Shown: positions 52,358 to 62,726 of the stretch, piece by piece
Position numbering within the stretch: position 1 is the first letter of the stretch
How the letters are laid out: each line of letters begins with the position of its first letter
Assembly: GCA_016125075.1 (NCBI GenBank)
Contig: WGMO01000001.1
Span: 186,001-250,000 of the forward strand
DNA from: Terrimonas sp.
GTDB taxonomy: Bacteria; Bacteroidota; Bacteroidia; Chitinophagales; Chitinophagaceae
Direction: 5' to 3'
DNA length: 64,000 nt
The notes under the pieces: model-generated
Told to the model about the DNA's origin: nothing
Database searches by the model: none
Seen by the model: only the letters and a program-made list of their open reading frames with translations
Made by a program: the position numbers and the translations under genes

Positions 52358-53188
52358 TTATTGCTCTTCCACCACAAAGGTAATGGGCTGGCGGCGGTAG
52401 GCATTTACCTTACGTCCGTTCTGAACGGCAGGCTCCCAGGCCGGGCCTTTTTTGATAATCTTGACGGCCTCGTCTTCCATGCCATAGCCATGTTTGGTCA
52501 GGGGGCGAACATCACTGATATTACCCTGTTTGTCCACGATAAACTGCACGATTACGGTATAGGTGCCACCGGGTGCACCATTATCGATGGGGACATTGGG
52601 GTCAAGGTTTTTCCTGAGGTAATTGGCCCAGGCCCTTTCGCCACCGGGGAAGGAAGCTTCGATCTCCACTTTTTCGAAAACCTTGTTCTCATCCTCGGGT
52701 TTTTTCTCTTCGATGATCTGTTTTCCCTGGTCAATGACCGGAACCGCAATACCCTGGTCTTTGATACCTTCCTGGCTGATGATAGAGATCTTGGTATCTT
52801 CCAGTTTCTCCACTTCCGGTGGAATATCTTCTTTCTTCACCTCTTCATCCTTAACGATTTTCGGAGGCGTGAATTTTGTCATTTCCACCTTCGGGGGCTC
52901 CACTTTTGGTGGGGGGGGTGGTGGGGGTTCTACTTTCTTTTCTTCGGGCTCTTCGATCTTGGCCAATTCAACCGGGTTGATGTCGAATTTCTCTTTTTTA
53001 TTCTTATTGATCGTACTGGCCAGGAAAGAACCACCCAATGCTACCAGCGCGATGGCAGCCGTTGCCAACAGGGCAATGCTAAGCCTTCTTTGATAGGTTT
53101 TCCGCAGCTCATAGGCTCCGTAGGACTTATTTCTTCCTTCGAAGACCAGGTCTATCAGATCGCTGGATAATATTTTATTTACGTCCAT
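52358..53188 (-). CDS. tonB: Energy transducer TonB
   Basis: 276 residues. A cytoplasmic start with the Bacteroidota TonB N-terminal motif (DLVFEGRNKSYGAYELRKTYQRRL). One membrane helix (~37-60). A Pro-rich and charged spacer (PPPPPPPKVEPPKVE). A C-terminal TonB domain (~190-276) ends GPAWEPAVQNGRKVNAYRRQPITFVVEEQ. It carries proton-motive energy to TonB-dependent outer-membrane receptors. Last gene of exbB-exbD-exbD-tonB, followed by a terminator. Confidence 0.95.
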   Translation of the reverse strand: MDVNKILSSDLIDLVFEGRNKSYGAYELRKTYQRRLSIALLATAAIALVALGGSFLASTINKNKKEKFDINPVELAKIEEPEEKKVEPPPPPPPKVEPPKVEMTKFTPPKIVKDEEVKKEDIPPEVEKLEDTKISIISQEGIKDQGIAVPVIDQGKQIIEEKKPEDENKVFEKVEIEASFPGGERAWANYLRKNLDPNVPIDNGAPGGTYTVIVQFIVDKQGNISDVRPLTKHGYGMEDEAVKIIKKGPAWEPAVQNGRKVNAYRRQPITFVVEEQ

Positions 53189-53240
53189 TGTGTTGTTTTT
53201 GAATTAGATGCAAATCGATGATTTTTCCATAAATCAGCAT

Positions 53241-53855
53241 TTACTGCCCCCCGGATTGTTCGGTGGCGGCAATCAGGTCTTCCTCTACGGGTGAGATGTC
53301 CACCAGCGCAAAACGGTTCACCTTATTAATGGTCATTTCATCCAGAATATCCACTGTGTTCTTATAAGTGGCTTCTTTGTCGGGCTTGATGACCACTACC
53401 AGGTCTTCCTGTTTGCAGTCATCCGGGTCTTTCCCCTTTTGGATCTTTTCCTGCTCGCAGGCTGCATCCTTAACATACCGTGACATGACCTCTTTTTTCT
53501 TATCCATGATGACCTTTCTGAGTTCACTGAATTTAACTGATTTGAAATTGGAGCCATCGGGCGCCAGTTCCCCTTCATAATAATAAGCCGTATTATTCTT
53601 GGCTAAAAGAATGGTCAGGGCACCGGATTGCTTGGCCTTGTTCTGTTCCTCATCCTTATCCGTATCCTTGGGCATATACAGGTCCATGGTTGCGGGGCTG
53701 CTGAGGGTAGTCGTGAAAATAAAGAATGTGATCAGCAGGAACCCAAGATCCACCATGGGTGTCATGTCAATACGGGTTGACATCTTTTTGGCCTTCTTAA
53801 CACCGGGTCCTTTTTTATGACCGCTATCTCCGCCTCCAGTATCTATGCTTGCCAT
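53241..53855 (-). CDS. exbD: Biopolymer transporter ExbD (second copy)
   Basis: 204 residues. Short cytoplasmic N-terminus with many Lys, then STRIDMTPMVDLGFLLITFFIF: the single membrane helix with the conserved functional Asp of ExbD/TolR (in VDLGFLL). A periplasmic domain with a C-rich insert (AACEQEKIQKGKDPDDC) follows. Works with ExbB to energise TonB. Downstream of the other exbD by 27 bp; the two are distinct paralogues. Confidence 0.93.
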   Translation of the reverse strand: MASIDTGGGDSGHKKGPGVKKAKKMSTRIDMTPMVDLGFLLITFFIFTTTLSSPATMDLYMPKDTDKDEEQNKAKQSGALTILLAKNNTAYYYEGELAPDGSNFKSVKFSELRKVIMDKKKEVMSRYVKDAACEQEKIQKGKDPDDCKQEDLVVVIKPDKEATYKNTVDILDEMTINKVNRFALVDISPVEEDLIAATEQSGGQ

Positions 53856-53882
53856 ATAAACGGGTTTTAATTGTTTTTTAAA

Positions 53883-54551
53883 TTACTTTTTTACCGTCGA
53901 CTGTTTCTTCTGGAAAAGATCAAGATCTGAACCTGATGGTACCCCTTCGGGGGAAGTCACCAGGTTGAATTTGTAAATATCATTTTTCTTGAATGCAGCC
54001 AGTACATTCTTGAAAGCAGGATATTTAGCATTATTATCCCCTTTGATGAGATAATTGATCTTTTTACCGGCCATCACACTAACAGCATCTCTTACCCAAT
54101 AATAAAGTTCACCACCCAATGAATCATTGGTAGGGATGCCTTCCAGCTTAACCCTTTTCATTTCATCATCAGAAAGTGATAAATATTGCTTCAACCCGGA
54201 AAAAGGAACACCCACAGCAGGCACCTTTTTCATGAATCGCTGCATTTCCGCTTCAGTGAGGTTCAGGTTCCTGGTCGTGTTCAGGTTGCTGATCACCTTG
54301 TATTTCAACTGGGGATCGGCCTGCACCAGCATTTCAAAGAAAACCCTTCCCGTGCTGTCCAGCGAAACCATCACGGCATCATTATCCGGCAGCAGCTTGG
54401 TGGACACAGAATTGGGAATGGTGATTTCAGCCACTTCCGGTGGTTTAAATTTTGTGGCCATGATGAAAAAAGTAAGGATCAGGAAGGCGACATCCACAAA
54501 GGGCGTCATATCCACATCCGTACTCTTCTTTGGTATCTTAACACTTGGCAT
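53883..54551 (-). CDS. exbD: Biopolymer transporter ExbD (first copy)
   Basis: 222 residues. Starts MPSVKIPKKSTDVDMTPFVDVAFLILTFFIMATKF, the ExbD/TolR helix with its essential Asp. The periplasmic domain is unusually long, with an inserted helical segment (~90-150, EAEMQRFMKKVPAVGVPFSG). Presumably forms ExbD homo- or heterodimers in the ExbB pentamer. 57 bp downstream of exbB. Confidence 0.93.
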   Translation of the reverse strand: MPSVKIPKKSTDVDMTPFVDVAFLILTFFIMATKFKPPEVAEITIPNSVSTKLLPDNDAVMVSLDSTGRVFFEMLVQADPQLKYKVISNLNTTRNLNLTEAEMQRFMKKVPAVGVPFSGLKQYLSLSDDEMKRVKLEGIPTNDSLGGELYYWVRDAVSVMAGKKINYLIKGDNNAKYPAFKNVLAAFKKNDIYKFNLVTSPEGVPSGSDLDLFQKKQSTVKK

Positions 54552-54608
54552 TTCTATTCATTTTAGTATTATGATTCAACAATTACAGTTTTCCACAAAG
54601 TTTTGGGC

Positions 54609-55475
54609 TTATTTATATAAAGAAGCAAAACTCTGGGTCAGTGTAAATCCTGACTCATCAATACCATAAGTGATGGAATCGATCTTGGTGGTGAACACAT
54701 TATACATGATCATCGCCAGGGCCGAAGTACCGATACCCAGGGCCGTGTTATACAAGGCCTCAGAAATACCGATGGCCAGGGCTGCTGCATTGGAACCGCC
54801 ACCGCCATCATCTGAACCGAGGGCCGAGAACGACCTGATCATACCCATAACGGTTCCCAACAGGGCGATCAGTGTACCCACTGAAGTGATCGTAGAAAGG
54901 AATACAAGATTTTTTTGCAGCATGGGTAATTCCAGTGCTGTTGCCTCTTCCACTTCTTTCTGGATAGCCAGTACTTTCTGTTCTGTATCTAATTCAGAAT
55001 TAGATGTCATTTCCTTATAACGGCGTAAACCGGCTCTCATCACATTTGCAACAGAACCTCTTTGCTTATCGCACTCAGATAAAGCCGCATCCACATTCCT
55101 GTTAGCAAGGTGATACTGCACTTTACGGATGAAATCAGCAATAGACCCGTTGCCCAATGCCTTACGGATTGTCAGAAAACGCTCAATGGAGAATACCACC
55201 ACCATAAAGAACATACCAATCAGCAAAGGAACAATGATACCCCCTTCATAGATACGATGCAATGCATCTTTAGGTTCTTTGTGTTCGGGCCAGAACCATC
55301 CTTCTTTTGCAGGAATATTGAACCCGTTGGGGTTTCCTAAAATAAAACGCCAGAAACAATACCCGGCAATAATGCAAAAAATTGGGGCAAGCCATGAAAT
55401 CGCATTCGAACTCTTTTTAGCTTGAACAGATGTAGCCTTAACTGATGCTGCGGCAGTCGGTTTTGTGTCAGCCAT
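54609..55475 (-). CDS. exbB: MotA/TolQ/ExbB proton channel protein
   Basis: 288 residues, longer at the N-terminus than E. coli ExbB because of an extra helix (~28-48). Main helices at ~78-100, 190-212 and 240-262. The channel region has TSVGTLIALLGTVMGMIRSFSALG and ALGIGTSALAMIMYNVF, typical of TolQ/ExbB. Forms the pentameric proton channel driving TonB. First gene of the Ton energising operon. Confidence 0.94.
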   Translation of the reverse strand: MADTKPTAAASVKATSVQAKKSSNAISWLAPIFCIIAGYCFWRFILGNPNGFNIPAKEGWFWPEHKEPKDALHRIYEGGIIVPLLIGMFFMVVVFSIERFLTIRKALGNGSIADFIRKVQYHLANRNVDAALSECDKQRGSVANVMRAGLRRYKEMTSNSELDTEQKVLAIQKEVEEATALELPMLQKNLVFLSTITSVGTLIALLGTVMGMIRSFSALGSDDGGGGSNAAALAIGISEALYNTALGIGTSALAMIMYNVFTTKIDSITYGIDESGFTLTQSFASLYK

Positions 55476-55695
55476 GATCTTAGTTTTTAATTTTTAGATT
55501 ATTAAATTCAGTCCAGATTTTCAGAGGTACAATGCTACTGAAAAATATTTATCCTGTATCAGTACCCTTGCTATTTTTTTTAACAGGTGGTCAAGTTAAG
55601 GATTTTTTGATATGAAACAACCCTTTATTTAAGAATTTAATGAACTGTTATACTGGCCATTATAACAGCTTAATTGGAGGATGTGCCACTAACAC

Positions 55696-56970
55696 TTATT
55701 CGTATCGCAAAGCTTCAATGGGGTTGAGTTTGCCGGCCTTTAATGCGGGGTAAGATCCTGCTGCCAGACCGACAAGGCTGCAGATGCCGATTCCATAAAA
55801 AATCCATAGCCAGGGTATTACAAACCCTGTATTAAACACTTTGGCAGCAAGGTTACCCAGCGCAATACCCAGGAGGATGCCGATAACCGCGCCCAATAAA
55901 CTGATGATGATGGCTTCCATCAGGAACTGCTGCCGCACTGCTTTGCTTTTTCCGCCGATGGCTTTTACCAGCCCCACTTCCTTGGTTCTTTCAGAAACTG
56001 ACACCAGCATGATATTCATCAGACCGATGGCGGCGCCGATCAACGTGATCAGGCCGATCACCATGGCAGAAATAGTAAGGAACCCAAGGCTTTTCATGGC
56101 CGTTTCTGCAACACTGTCGCTCCGGTCGATCACAAAATTATTATCCTCCGTGGTGGCCAGTTTACGGATCCCGCGAAAAAGGCCTTCTGCTTCACCCATG
56201 GCCGCTTCTACTTTTTTCACATCATCCGTCATCACCGCCAGGGTATAGGACCACCCGCTGTTGAATTGTTTTTTTGCGTTCACATATCCTGTGATAAATA
56301 TATTATCCCGGCTAAACCCGAAAGAGGATCCCCTGCTGCCCAGCACCCCCAATACCCGGTAGGGAATATTATTCATCCGCACAATGGCATTTACCGCTTT
56401 ATCGGGATTGCCATTAAAAAGTGTATTAGCCACATCATAGCCCAGCAGGCAAACATATCTACCGGAGCTTACGTCCCTGACGGACAGGTTCCTGCCTGCC
56501 CGGAGTGTAAACCCGTTTAAGGGCAGATAATTTTCATCGCCGCCGAATACAAATACATTCGGGCTTGTTTTTTCAGACTCATAGGAGATCAGCCCATCCC
56601 TTTTTGCAAAAACAGAAATACCGGTTGTGGCCGGAAAATGATAATATTTTTTGAACAGCTCCGCTTCGTCTTCGGTGATCAGCCTGCCCGCACTGGAAAC
56701 CTTTTCTTTCTTTTTCCCTTTTTTTTCTTTCTTGACTTCAGCACCCATGCCGCCAAAATGAAGATTGCGTTGCTTATACCGGATGGTAAATCCATTGGCG
56801 CCCATTGTGGAGAAACTTTCCGTGAGCTTCTGGTTCATGGCTTTAATGGCAGTAATGATGCCGATCAAAGCCATAATACCCACAGCAATGATGGCCACCG
56901 TAATGCCCGTTCTGAGTTTATTGCCTCTCACCGAACGCCAGGCCAGTATTAATACATCTTTGAAATTCAT
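55696..56970 (-). CDS. ABC transporter permease, MacB type
   Basis: 424 residues. N-terminal helix after [21 protein letters not shown], then a large periplasmic MacB core domain (~45-290) with a Lys-rich loop ([11 protein letters not shown]). The C-terminal FtsX domain has [25 protein letters not shown] and two more helices; ends in [18 protein letters not shown]. No ATPase gene is adjacent, so it must use one encoded elsewhere. Exporter of an unknown substrate or an envelope-stress protein. Confidence 0.92.
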   Translation of the reverse strand: MNFKDVLILAWRSVRGNKLRTGITVAIIAVGIMALIGIITAIKAMNQKLTESFSTMGANGFTIRYKQRNLHFGGMGAEVKKEKKGKKKEKVSSAGRLITEDEAELFKKYYHFPATTGISVFAKRDGLISYESEKTSPNVFVFGGDENYLPLNGFTLRAGRNLSVRDVSSGRYVCLLGYDVANTLFNGNPDKAVNAIVRMNNIPYRVLGVLGSRGSSFGFSRDNIFITGYVNAKKQFNSGWSYTLAVMTDDVKKVEAAMGEAEGLFRGIRKLATTEDNNFVIDRSDSVAETAMKSLGFLTISAMVIGLITLIGAAIGLMNIMLVSVSERTKEVGLVKAIGGKSKAVRQQFLMEAIIISLLGAVIGILLGIALGNLAAKVFNTGFVIPWLWIFYGIGICSLVGLAAGSYPALKAGKLNPIEALRYE

Positions 56971-57029
56971 AATTCTGTTTCATAAAATTACTAAAGGCAG
57001 GGGAAATAAAGGTTTCTCTTTGACAAACG

Positions 57030-57061
57030 GAAAAAAAAACCGGGGCTGGTTGGCCCCGGTT
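57030..57061 (-). terminator. Terminator of the metalloprotease gene
   Basis: A 9-bp GC-rich stem (57038-57046 with 57053-57061, loop 57047-57052) is followed on the minus strand by a T run (57039 down to 57031). It begins 18 bases after the stop. Confidence 0.88.
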
Positions 57062-57078
57062 CTAAAAAAATGAAAATA

Positions 57079-59634
57079 TTATTTCTTCGGATCCAGTGCC
57101 TCGTCGATACGGGATATCAGGTCCTGTAAATGATAACGGCTCATGGCATCCGGTATCGCAGTAGCCGCAGATCTTGCTTCATTCCTTAATTGAATGAGCT
57201 GCGCACGAACAACACTTTTGATATCTGACTTATCAACAGAAGCCGTATTGCCTGAAATGGTGATCCCTCCAAAACTGGCAGTTGGTGCCGGGGGAGGATT
57301 CAGGATATTGTCCAATCGGCTGATATATGATTTTTGCAGGTTCCTTCTGTAAATATCAATCGGTTTCTTCGTTGTCAGTTCCGTGAAAATCCCTTTCTTA
57401 AGATCACTGAACAAGTCGGTGAGCCGGTATGCGGCATTTCCCTTTTCTGCTTCTGCATCCACGAGTTTTGAAAGTGTTCCGGTACTGGTTAAGGAACGGA
57501 GCACATTATCCTGGATGCCGCCGATAACATCCAGACCGGAAAGACCCGTTTTGCTGTAAATATCCTCATTGATAAGCCATTTCGGAGTATCAAACAATTG
57601 CTGGTTCAGGAATGCCATTGCCCTTTGCTGGTCGGCTTTTGGGGTGAGTTCATAAACCGGACCCGGCTGTTCTACCATCTTGGGTGTTTTGTAAATGCCG
57701 CCAACATGACGGGTAACATGACCCATATACCGGTTAAACTGACCCGCCAGCTGTCCATAGATATTCCTGAGGTTGGTATAATCTTCATTTTCCACCTTGG
57801 TCCATTCGGTCAATTGAGGTAAAATACGCTGCAGGTTCTTGATACCGTAAAGACTGGCTTTAACATTATCATCGCTCAGGTCTTCTGTCTGTGAACGGGG
57901 ATCATCCCTGTTTGATTCGCCATCGCCCCACCATAAGCGATTATTTTTGAGTTTGTCAATGACCCATTGGTTGATATGGGTTTCTTCTTCTTCCGGACTA
58001 TGATATTGCGGGAATAAACGGTATCCCCATTCGATGGCCCAGTTATCATAATCTCCGATACGGGGGAATAGCCCTACCTCGCTGATATTATCTTCGGGTT
58101 GGGCCACATAATTAAAACGGGCATAATCCATGATCGATGGCGTGTGGCCATGTGCTTCGACCCAGGCCTTGTTCCGCAGGTTTTCAACCGGCACGGTTGA
58201 ACTGGAACCGAAATTATGCCGGAGGCCCAGGGTATGACCGACTTCATGGGAAGAAACAAACCGGATCAGTTGTCCCATGAGTTCATCATCAAATATCATT
58301 TTCCTGGCTTTGGGATCCGAAGGAGCTGCCTGGATCATATACCAGTCATGAATCAGCTGCATCACATTATGATACCAGTTGATATGACTTTCCATGATCT
58401 CACCGCTGCGGGGATCCGCGATACTGGGCCCGCTGGCATTGGGGATATTGGAAGATTTATATACGATGGCTGAATTCCTGGCATCATCCAGGCTCCAGGT
58501 ACTGTCCTCTTCCCAGGTAGGCGGCATCTTAGCCATGATAGCATTTTTGAAACCCGCTTTTTCAAAAGCACCCTGCCAGTCATTCACCCCCTGGATAAGA
58601 TAGGGGATCCATTTTTTAGGGGTGGCGGGATCAATATAATAGATGATGGGTTTTTTGGGTTCCACCAATTCTCCCCTCTTATATTTCTCCATGTCCTCAT
58701 CTTTTGGCTCCAGTCTCCATCTTTTGGCCAGAGTGATAGATTTGACGCCCTGGGGATTGGCATCATAATCAGTGTACCCCACCGTAAAATAGCCCACCCT
58801 GTCATCATAATATCTTGCCTGCATGGGTTTTTCAGGAAGGATGACGAGGGAACTGTTGAGTTCAACGGTGAGGTTACCCGTGGGTGCACCCCCTCTTGCT
58901 CCACCGGCAGAGGGTTGTGCCGGGCTTCTTCCGTATGTCTTTACCGCTTTGATCTCCACATTGATCGGGTAGGACTTTACACTGACAATATATGATTTGT
59001 CGGCCTGTAAAGCTGCGATTGAGAGGGTCCTTTTGAGGTTGCTGTTGAAGAAGAAAATATCATTGTCGCCTGCAATATAACTGGTAACATCGATCACCAG
59101 GCTGGAAGAATCCTTTCCAAAAGCCTTGATATCAAACGCAGCAGCGATTGGCTGCAGGTTTGAATTATTGACGGCCCTGAACATGGGGGAGGTTGAGTCG
59201 CTGGCATATTCTGCAAATGAAAGCTCCCGCAGGAAGACCTTATCTTCCGGCCCTCTTTCAAAACTGATCACATTCTGACCGATCTGATCACCGGCATATC
59301 CAAAAAAACCACCAATCCGCATATCGGCAGCCGCTTTTGAAATACGGTTAACCACGAGAATGTCTTTCCCTAATAAGCTATTGGGGATTTCAAAATAATA
59401 TTTGTCTTCCACCTTATGAACGGTAAACAAACCATCATCACTGATTGCCTTTTTGGTAATCACTTCCTGATACGGTTTTGGACCCGCACTGGGTTTAGCC
59501 ATGGGGCCGGCTGGCTTCTTGGTAGTATCCGTCACGGCAGCCGGTGTGGCGGGCGGGTTATTCTTCCTTTGTGCAAAGGAAGAAACTGTCAGCAATGAAA
59601 CGACTGCCAACAATAAAACTTGTTTTTTACACAT
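57079..59634 (-). CDS. Large secreted zinc-dependent metalloprotease (DUF5117/DUF5118 type)
   Basis: 851 residues from the ATG at 59634, which begins the signal peptide (MCKKQVLLLAVVSLLTVSSFAQ); the upstream ATG at 59703 adds a polar leader. DUF5118- and DUF5117-like N-terminal domains (~50-330) lead to a metzincin-type active site HEVGHTLGLRHNF: H463, E464, H467 and H473. A C-terminal helical region follows. This family is common in Bacteroidota and resembles the M10/M12 clan MA(M). It probably degrades proteins outside the inner membrane; substrate unknown. Monocistronic, with its own terminator. Confidence 0.9.
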   Translation of the reverse strand: MCKKQVLLLAVVSLLTVSSFAQRKNNPPATPAAVTDTTKKPAGPMAKPSAGPKPYQEVITKKAISDDGLFTVHKVEDKYYFEIPNSLLGKDILVVNRISKAAADMRIGGFFGYAGDQIGQNVISFERGPEDKVFLRELSFAEYASDSTSPMFRAVNNSNLQPIAAAFDIKAFGKDSSSLVIDVTSYIAGDNDIFFFNSNLKRTLSIAALQADKSYIVSVKSYPINVEIKAVKTYGRSPAQPSAGGARGGAPTGNLTVELNSSLVILPEKPMQARYYDDRVGYFTVGYTDYDANPQGVKSITLAKRWRLEPKDEDMEKYKRGELVEPKKPIIYYIDPATPKKWIPYLIQGVNDWQGAFEKAGFKNAIMAKMPPTWEEDSTWSLDDARNSAIVYKSSNIPNASGPSIADPRSGEIMESHINWYHNVMQLIHDWYMIQAAPSDPKARKMIFDDELMGQLIRFVSSHEVGHTLGLRHNFGSSSTVPVENLRNKAWVEAHGHTPSIMDYARFNYVAQPEDNISEVGLFPRIGDYDNWAIEWGYRLFPQYHSPEEEETHINQWVIDKLKNNRLWWGDGESNRDDPRSQTEDLSDDNVKASLYGIKNLQRILPQLTEWTKVENEDYTNLRNIYGQLAGQFNRYMGHVTRHVGGIYKTPKMVEQPGPVYELTPKADQQRAMAFLNQQLFDTPKWLINEDIYSKTGLSGLDVIGGIQDNVLRSLTSTGTLSKLVDAEAEKGNAAYRLTDLFSDLKKGIFTELTTKKPIDIYRRNLQKSYISRLDNILNPPPAPTASFGGITISGNTASVDKSDIKSVVRAQLIQLRNEARSAATAIPDAMSRYHLQDLISRIDEALDPKK

Positions 59635-59760
59635 GTGGCTTTGTTTTAATAAATATGATGTGTTATAGTATAATCTTCGAATATACTGGAATACTGTATT
59701 CAAATTACCGCTTTGTTGAAATAATTGATAAGATATTATATGGGATGATTAACGGTAAAA

Positions 59761-61137
59761 TCAGAAGTAGAACCAGTATAAGAGTGCATTGGGAAATACC
59801 CCCAGCAAAATGATCAGGAAGGCCAGCACACCCAGCACCCATTGAAAAGGACGGGATACTTCCATCGAAACAGGAGCATCCCCCTCTTTAAAATACATGG
59901 CCTGTATCACCCTGAAATAATAGTAAACACTTACGGCAGCCATAAGCACGGCAAAGATCACCAGCCATAAAAATCCCCCGGCCTCCACGGCAGCCTTGAG
60001 CATATAAAATTTCGCCAGGAAGCCGGCTGTCAGCGGGATCCCGGCCAGCGAAAGCAGGAATACGGTGTTGACGGCAGCCAGGAAAGGATGATGCCGGGCA
60101 AACCCGTTAAAACCCTCAAAGGTATAATCCTTCATCTTGATCAGCACTGCAAAAACACCAATGGTGGCGAGGCTATAGGCAGCTACATACAGGAATAACC
60201 CTTCGGTAGCGGTGCCGTTCAATGCGAATAAGGCCAGCATCATAAATCCGGCCTGCGAAATACTTGAATAAGCCAGCATTCTTTTAATGCTTTGCTGAAA
60301 CACGGCGGTAATATTCCCGATCAGTAAGGTCAATGCCGTGATGATGGCAATAACCATCTGCCACTGGTCATGAAGACTATAGAATGCAGTGCTGAAGAGG
60401 CGCATAAAACCGATAAATGCCGCCGCCTTCACAATGGTGGCCATAAAGGAGGTAAATACAGTCGGCGCCCCATCATAAACATCGGGTGTCCAGAAATGGA
60501 AGGGCGCCGCAGACACTTTGAAAGCCATGGCAAAGAGCAGCATTAGCAAACCAGCAATGGCCAGGGAAGACGGTTTTTCGCCTGCTTTGATCAGTACCGT
60601 GATATCGAATGAACCAGCATGGCCATAGAGCAGGGTGATGCCCATCAGCATGATTCCCGTGGAAAAAGAACCGAGGAGAAAATATTTTAAGGAAGCTTCA
60701 TTGCTCTTGAGGTTCCTTTTATCGCTACCGGTCAGGATATACAGTGGGATGGAAATGATCTCAATTCCTAAGAAAAGTATGAGTAAGGATTGAAAGGAAG
60801 CGACCAGTACGATGCCACAAAGGATAAAAAAGATCAGCGAAAAATATTCCGCATAATTGATCCCGACTTTTTCCATATCCCTTGCCGATAAAAGGAAAAA
60901 AATAAAGGTGCAGGCAAAGGCGATGCTGTTAAAGAAAAGGGAAAAGCGGTCAAAATGCATCATCCCTTCGGTAGGGATGTTGAAAAGATGCCAGCCATAG
61001 GTATCAAGAATATTGGCCACCAGGATGAGAAACATGCCGGCAAGGGCAACATTGCGCACCGCCGATTTGCTTTTCAGCATAAAACTGCTGAACATCATCA
61101 GAACACCCATAACTGCCGAGATCAATAATGCATTCAT
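59761..61137 (-). CDS. nuoN: NADH-quinone oxidoreductase subunit N
   Basis: 458 residues, ~14 helices. Characteristic segments: IEIISIPLYILTG (Glu/Lys region), KVSAAPFHFWTPDVYDGAPTVFTSFMATIVKAAAF (proton-channel Lys in this subunit class) and MLAYSSISQAGFMML. Antiporter-like proton pump subunit of complex I. Forms the end of the nuo operon, 42 bp downstream of nuoM. Confidence 0.95.
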   Translation of the reverse strand: MNALLISAVMGVLMMFSSFMLKSKSAVRNVALAGMFLILVANILDTYGWHLFNIPTEGMMHFDRFSLFFNSIAFACTFIFFLLSARDMEKVGINYAEYFSLIFFILCGIVLVASFQSLLILFLGIEIISIPLYILTGSDKRNLKSNEASLKYFLLGSFSTGIMLMGITLLYGHAGSFDITVLIKAGEKPSSLAIAGLLMLLFAMAFKVSAAPFHFWTPDVYDGAPTVFTSFMATIVKAAAFIGFMRLFSTAFYSLHDQWQMVIAIITALTLLIGNITAVFQQSIKRMLAYSSISQAGFMMLALFALNGTATEGLFLYVAAYSLATIGVFAVLIKMKDYTFEGFNGFARHHPFLAAVNTVFLLSLAGIPLTAGFLAKFYMLKAAVEAGGFLWLVIFAVLMAAVSVYYYFRVIQAMYFKEGDAPVSMEVSRPFQWVLGVLAFLIILLGVFPNALLYWFYF

Positions 61138-61179
61138 AATCTAACTTTACCGCTTCCTGAAAAGGGGTTGACCTAAAAT

Positions 61180-62700
61180 TTATTTTTTTATCAAATTGCC
61201 AATATCCGCTTTCTGCAAAACTTCGGTTACTGCACCGTGTGATACATCCAGCAGGGGTTGCGGATAAATTCCTATGATGATGATAACGGCCACGATCACC
61301 GCCAGTACCCATTTTTCATTGACCTTAATATCCCTTCCGCCTGCTGTCAGGTTATTGGTTTCTCCATACAACACTTTCTGGATGGCCCTTAAGGTGTACA
61401 CCGCCGACAGGATAATACCGATCCCTGCGAGTATCGTAAAGATGATCCCCAGGTTAGCAGCGTTCAAATGCCAGGTTCCGAAAAGCGTATAGTTGCCATC
61501 GTAGGCCGTGGAGGTGAATATGCCGTTGAACATCAGGAACTCCCCAACAAAACCGTTGGTCAGTGGCAGGGCAATATTGGCAAGGGCCACGATCACAAAT
61601 AAAAGGGCCAGGGCCGGCGCCTTCTGGGCGATACCGCCAAGCTCCGACATCTTGCGGGTGCCAAACTGCTGTTCAATCATTTCCACCACGATCCAGAGTG
61701 CAATGATATTGATACCGTGGTTAAACATTTGTATCACAACCCCCTGCATCCCCACATTATTATTGGCGAAAAGTGCCAGCGACATCAACCCGATATGGGC
61801 AATGGATGAATAGGCGATCAGCCTTTTCATGTCATCCTGTTTCAGGGCAATCAATGAGGCATAAATAATACCGATCACCGATAGGAATGACACGGAAACA
61901 GCCCAGTTATTGACCCCAACGGGCAATAACGGTAATAACCACCTGATCACAGCAAAGATCCCCATCTTTACCATGAGTCCGCTGAGCACCATGGTAGTGG
62001 CAGTTGGGGATTGTTCGTAGGTGTCGGGCTGCCAGCTATGAAAAGGAAAAATGGGCATCTTGATCGCAAACGCAACAAAAAACATCCAGAAAAGCCAGCT
62101 CTGTTCCCCACCCGTCAGGGTCGCATGATAAAAGGAATCCAGGGCAAAGGAATGATCGGCCGTTTTGCTATAGACATAGATGATACCCACCAGCATGAGC
62201 AGGGATCCGATAAAGGTATAGATGAAGAATTTGAAAGTCACCGGTATCCTTCTCTCCCCACCCCAGATGGAACAGAGAAAATAAACGGGAATCAGGGCCA
62301 GTTCCCAGAAAAAATAAAACAGCAAGGCATCGGTAGCCAGAAAAACACCCATCAAACCCGCCTGTGTTAACAGCATGAAACCAAAAAACCGGTTGGCGTT
62401 TTTATAAGTATGCTGCCAGGTGGAAACGAGGATCAACGGATAAGCGATCGCCGTCAGCAGGGTCAGCACCCGTGCGATGCCATCTGCCTCCAGTGAAAAA
62501 CGGGTGCCGAGCATGGGCAGCCAGTCGGCAGAAAAGCTTAACAGGGTCGTGCCTTTGGGTGCCAGCATGCCGTACAGCATGATGACCATGGTGACCACTG
62601 CAGACAATAAGGAAAATGACCTGGCCGTATTTCCCTTTTTCAAGAAAAAGGAAATAATCCCACCCAGTAAAGGAATCAATATCATTAATACAGCAATCAT
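61180..62700 (-). CDS. nuoM: NADH-quinone oxidoreductase subunit M
   Basis: 506 residues, ~14 helices. Conserved elements: FFWELALIPVYFLCSIWGG (key Glu), KMPIFPFHSWQPDTYEQSPTATTMVLSGLMVKMG (channel Lys) and RLIAYSSIAHIGLMSLA. Proton-pumping subunit of complex I. Lies between nuoL and nuoN in the usual order. Confidence 0.96.
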   Translation of the reverse strand: MIAVLMILIPLLGGIISFFLKKGNTARSFSLLSAVVTMVIMLYGMLAPKGTTLLSFSADWLPMLGTRFSLEADGIARVLTLLTAIAYPLILVSTWQHTYKNANRFFGFMLLTQAGLMGVFLATDALLFYFFWELALIPVYFLCSIWGGERRIPVTFKFFIYTFIGSLLMLVGIIYVYSKTADHSFALDSFYHATLTGGEQSWLFWMFFVAFAIKMPIFPFHSWQPDTYEQSPTATTMVLSGLMVKMGIFAVIRWLLPLLPVGVNNWAVSVSFLSVIGIIYASLIALKQDDMKRLIAYSSIAHIGLMSLALFANNNVGMQGVVIQMFNHGINIIALWIVVEMIEQQFGTRKMSELGGIAQKAPALALLFVIVALANIALPLTNGFVGEFLMFNGIFTSTAYDGNYTLFGTWHLNAANLGIIFTILAGIGIILSAVYTLRAIQKVLYGETNNLTAGGRDIKVNEKWVLAVIVAVIIIIGIYPQPLLDVSHGAVTEVLQKADIGNLIKK

Positions 62701-62726
62701 ATTCTTAAAATCTTATTAGCTTCTCA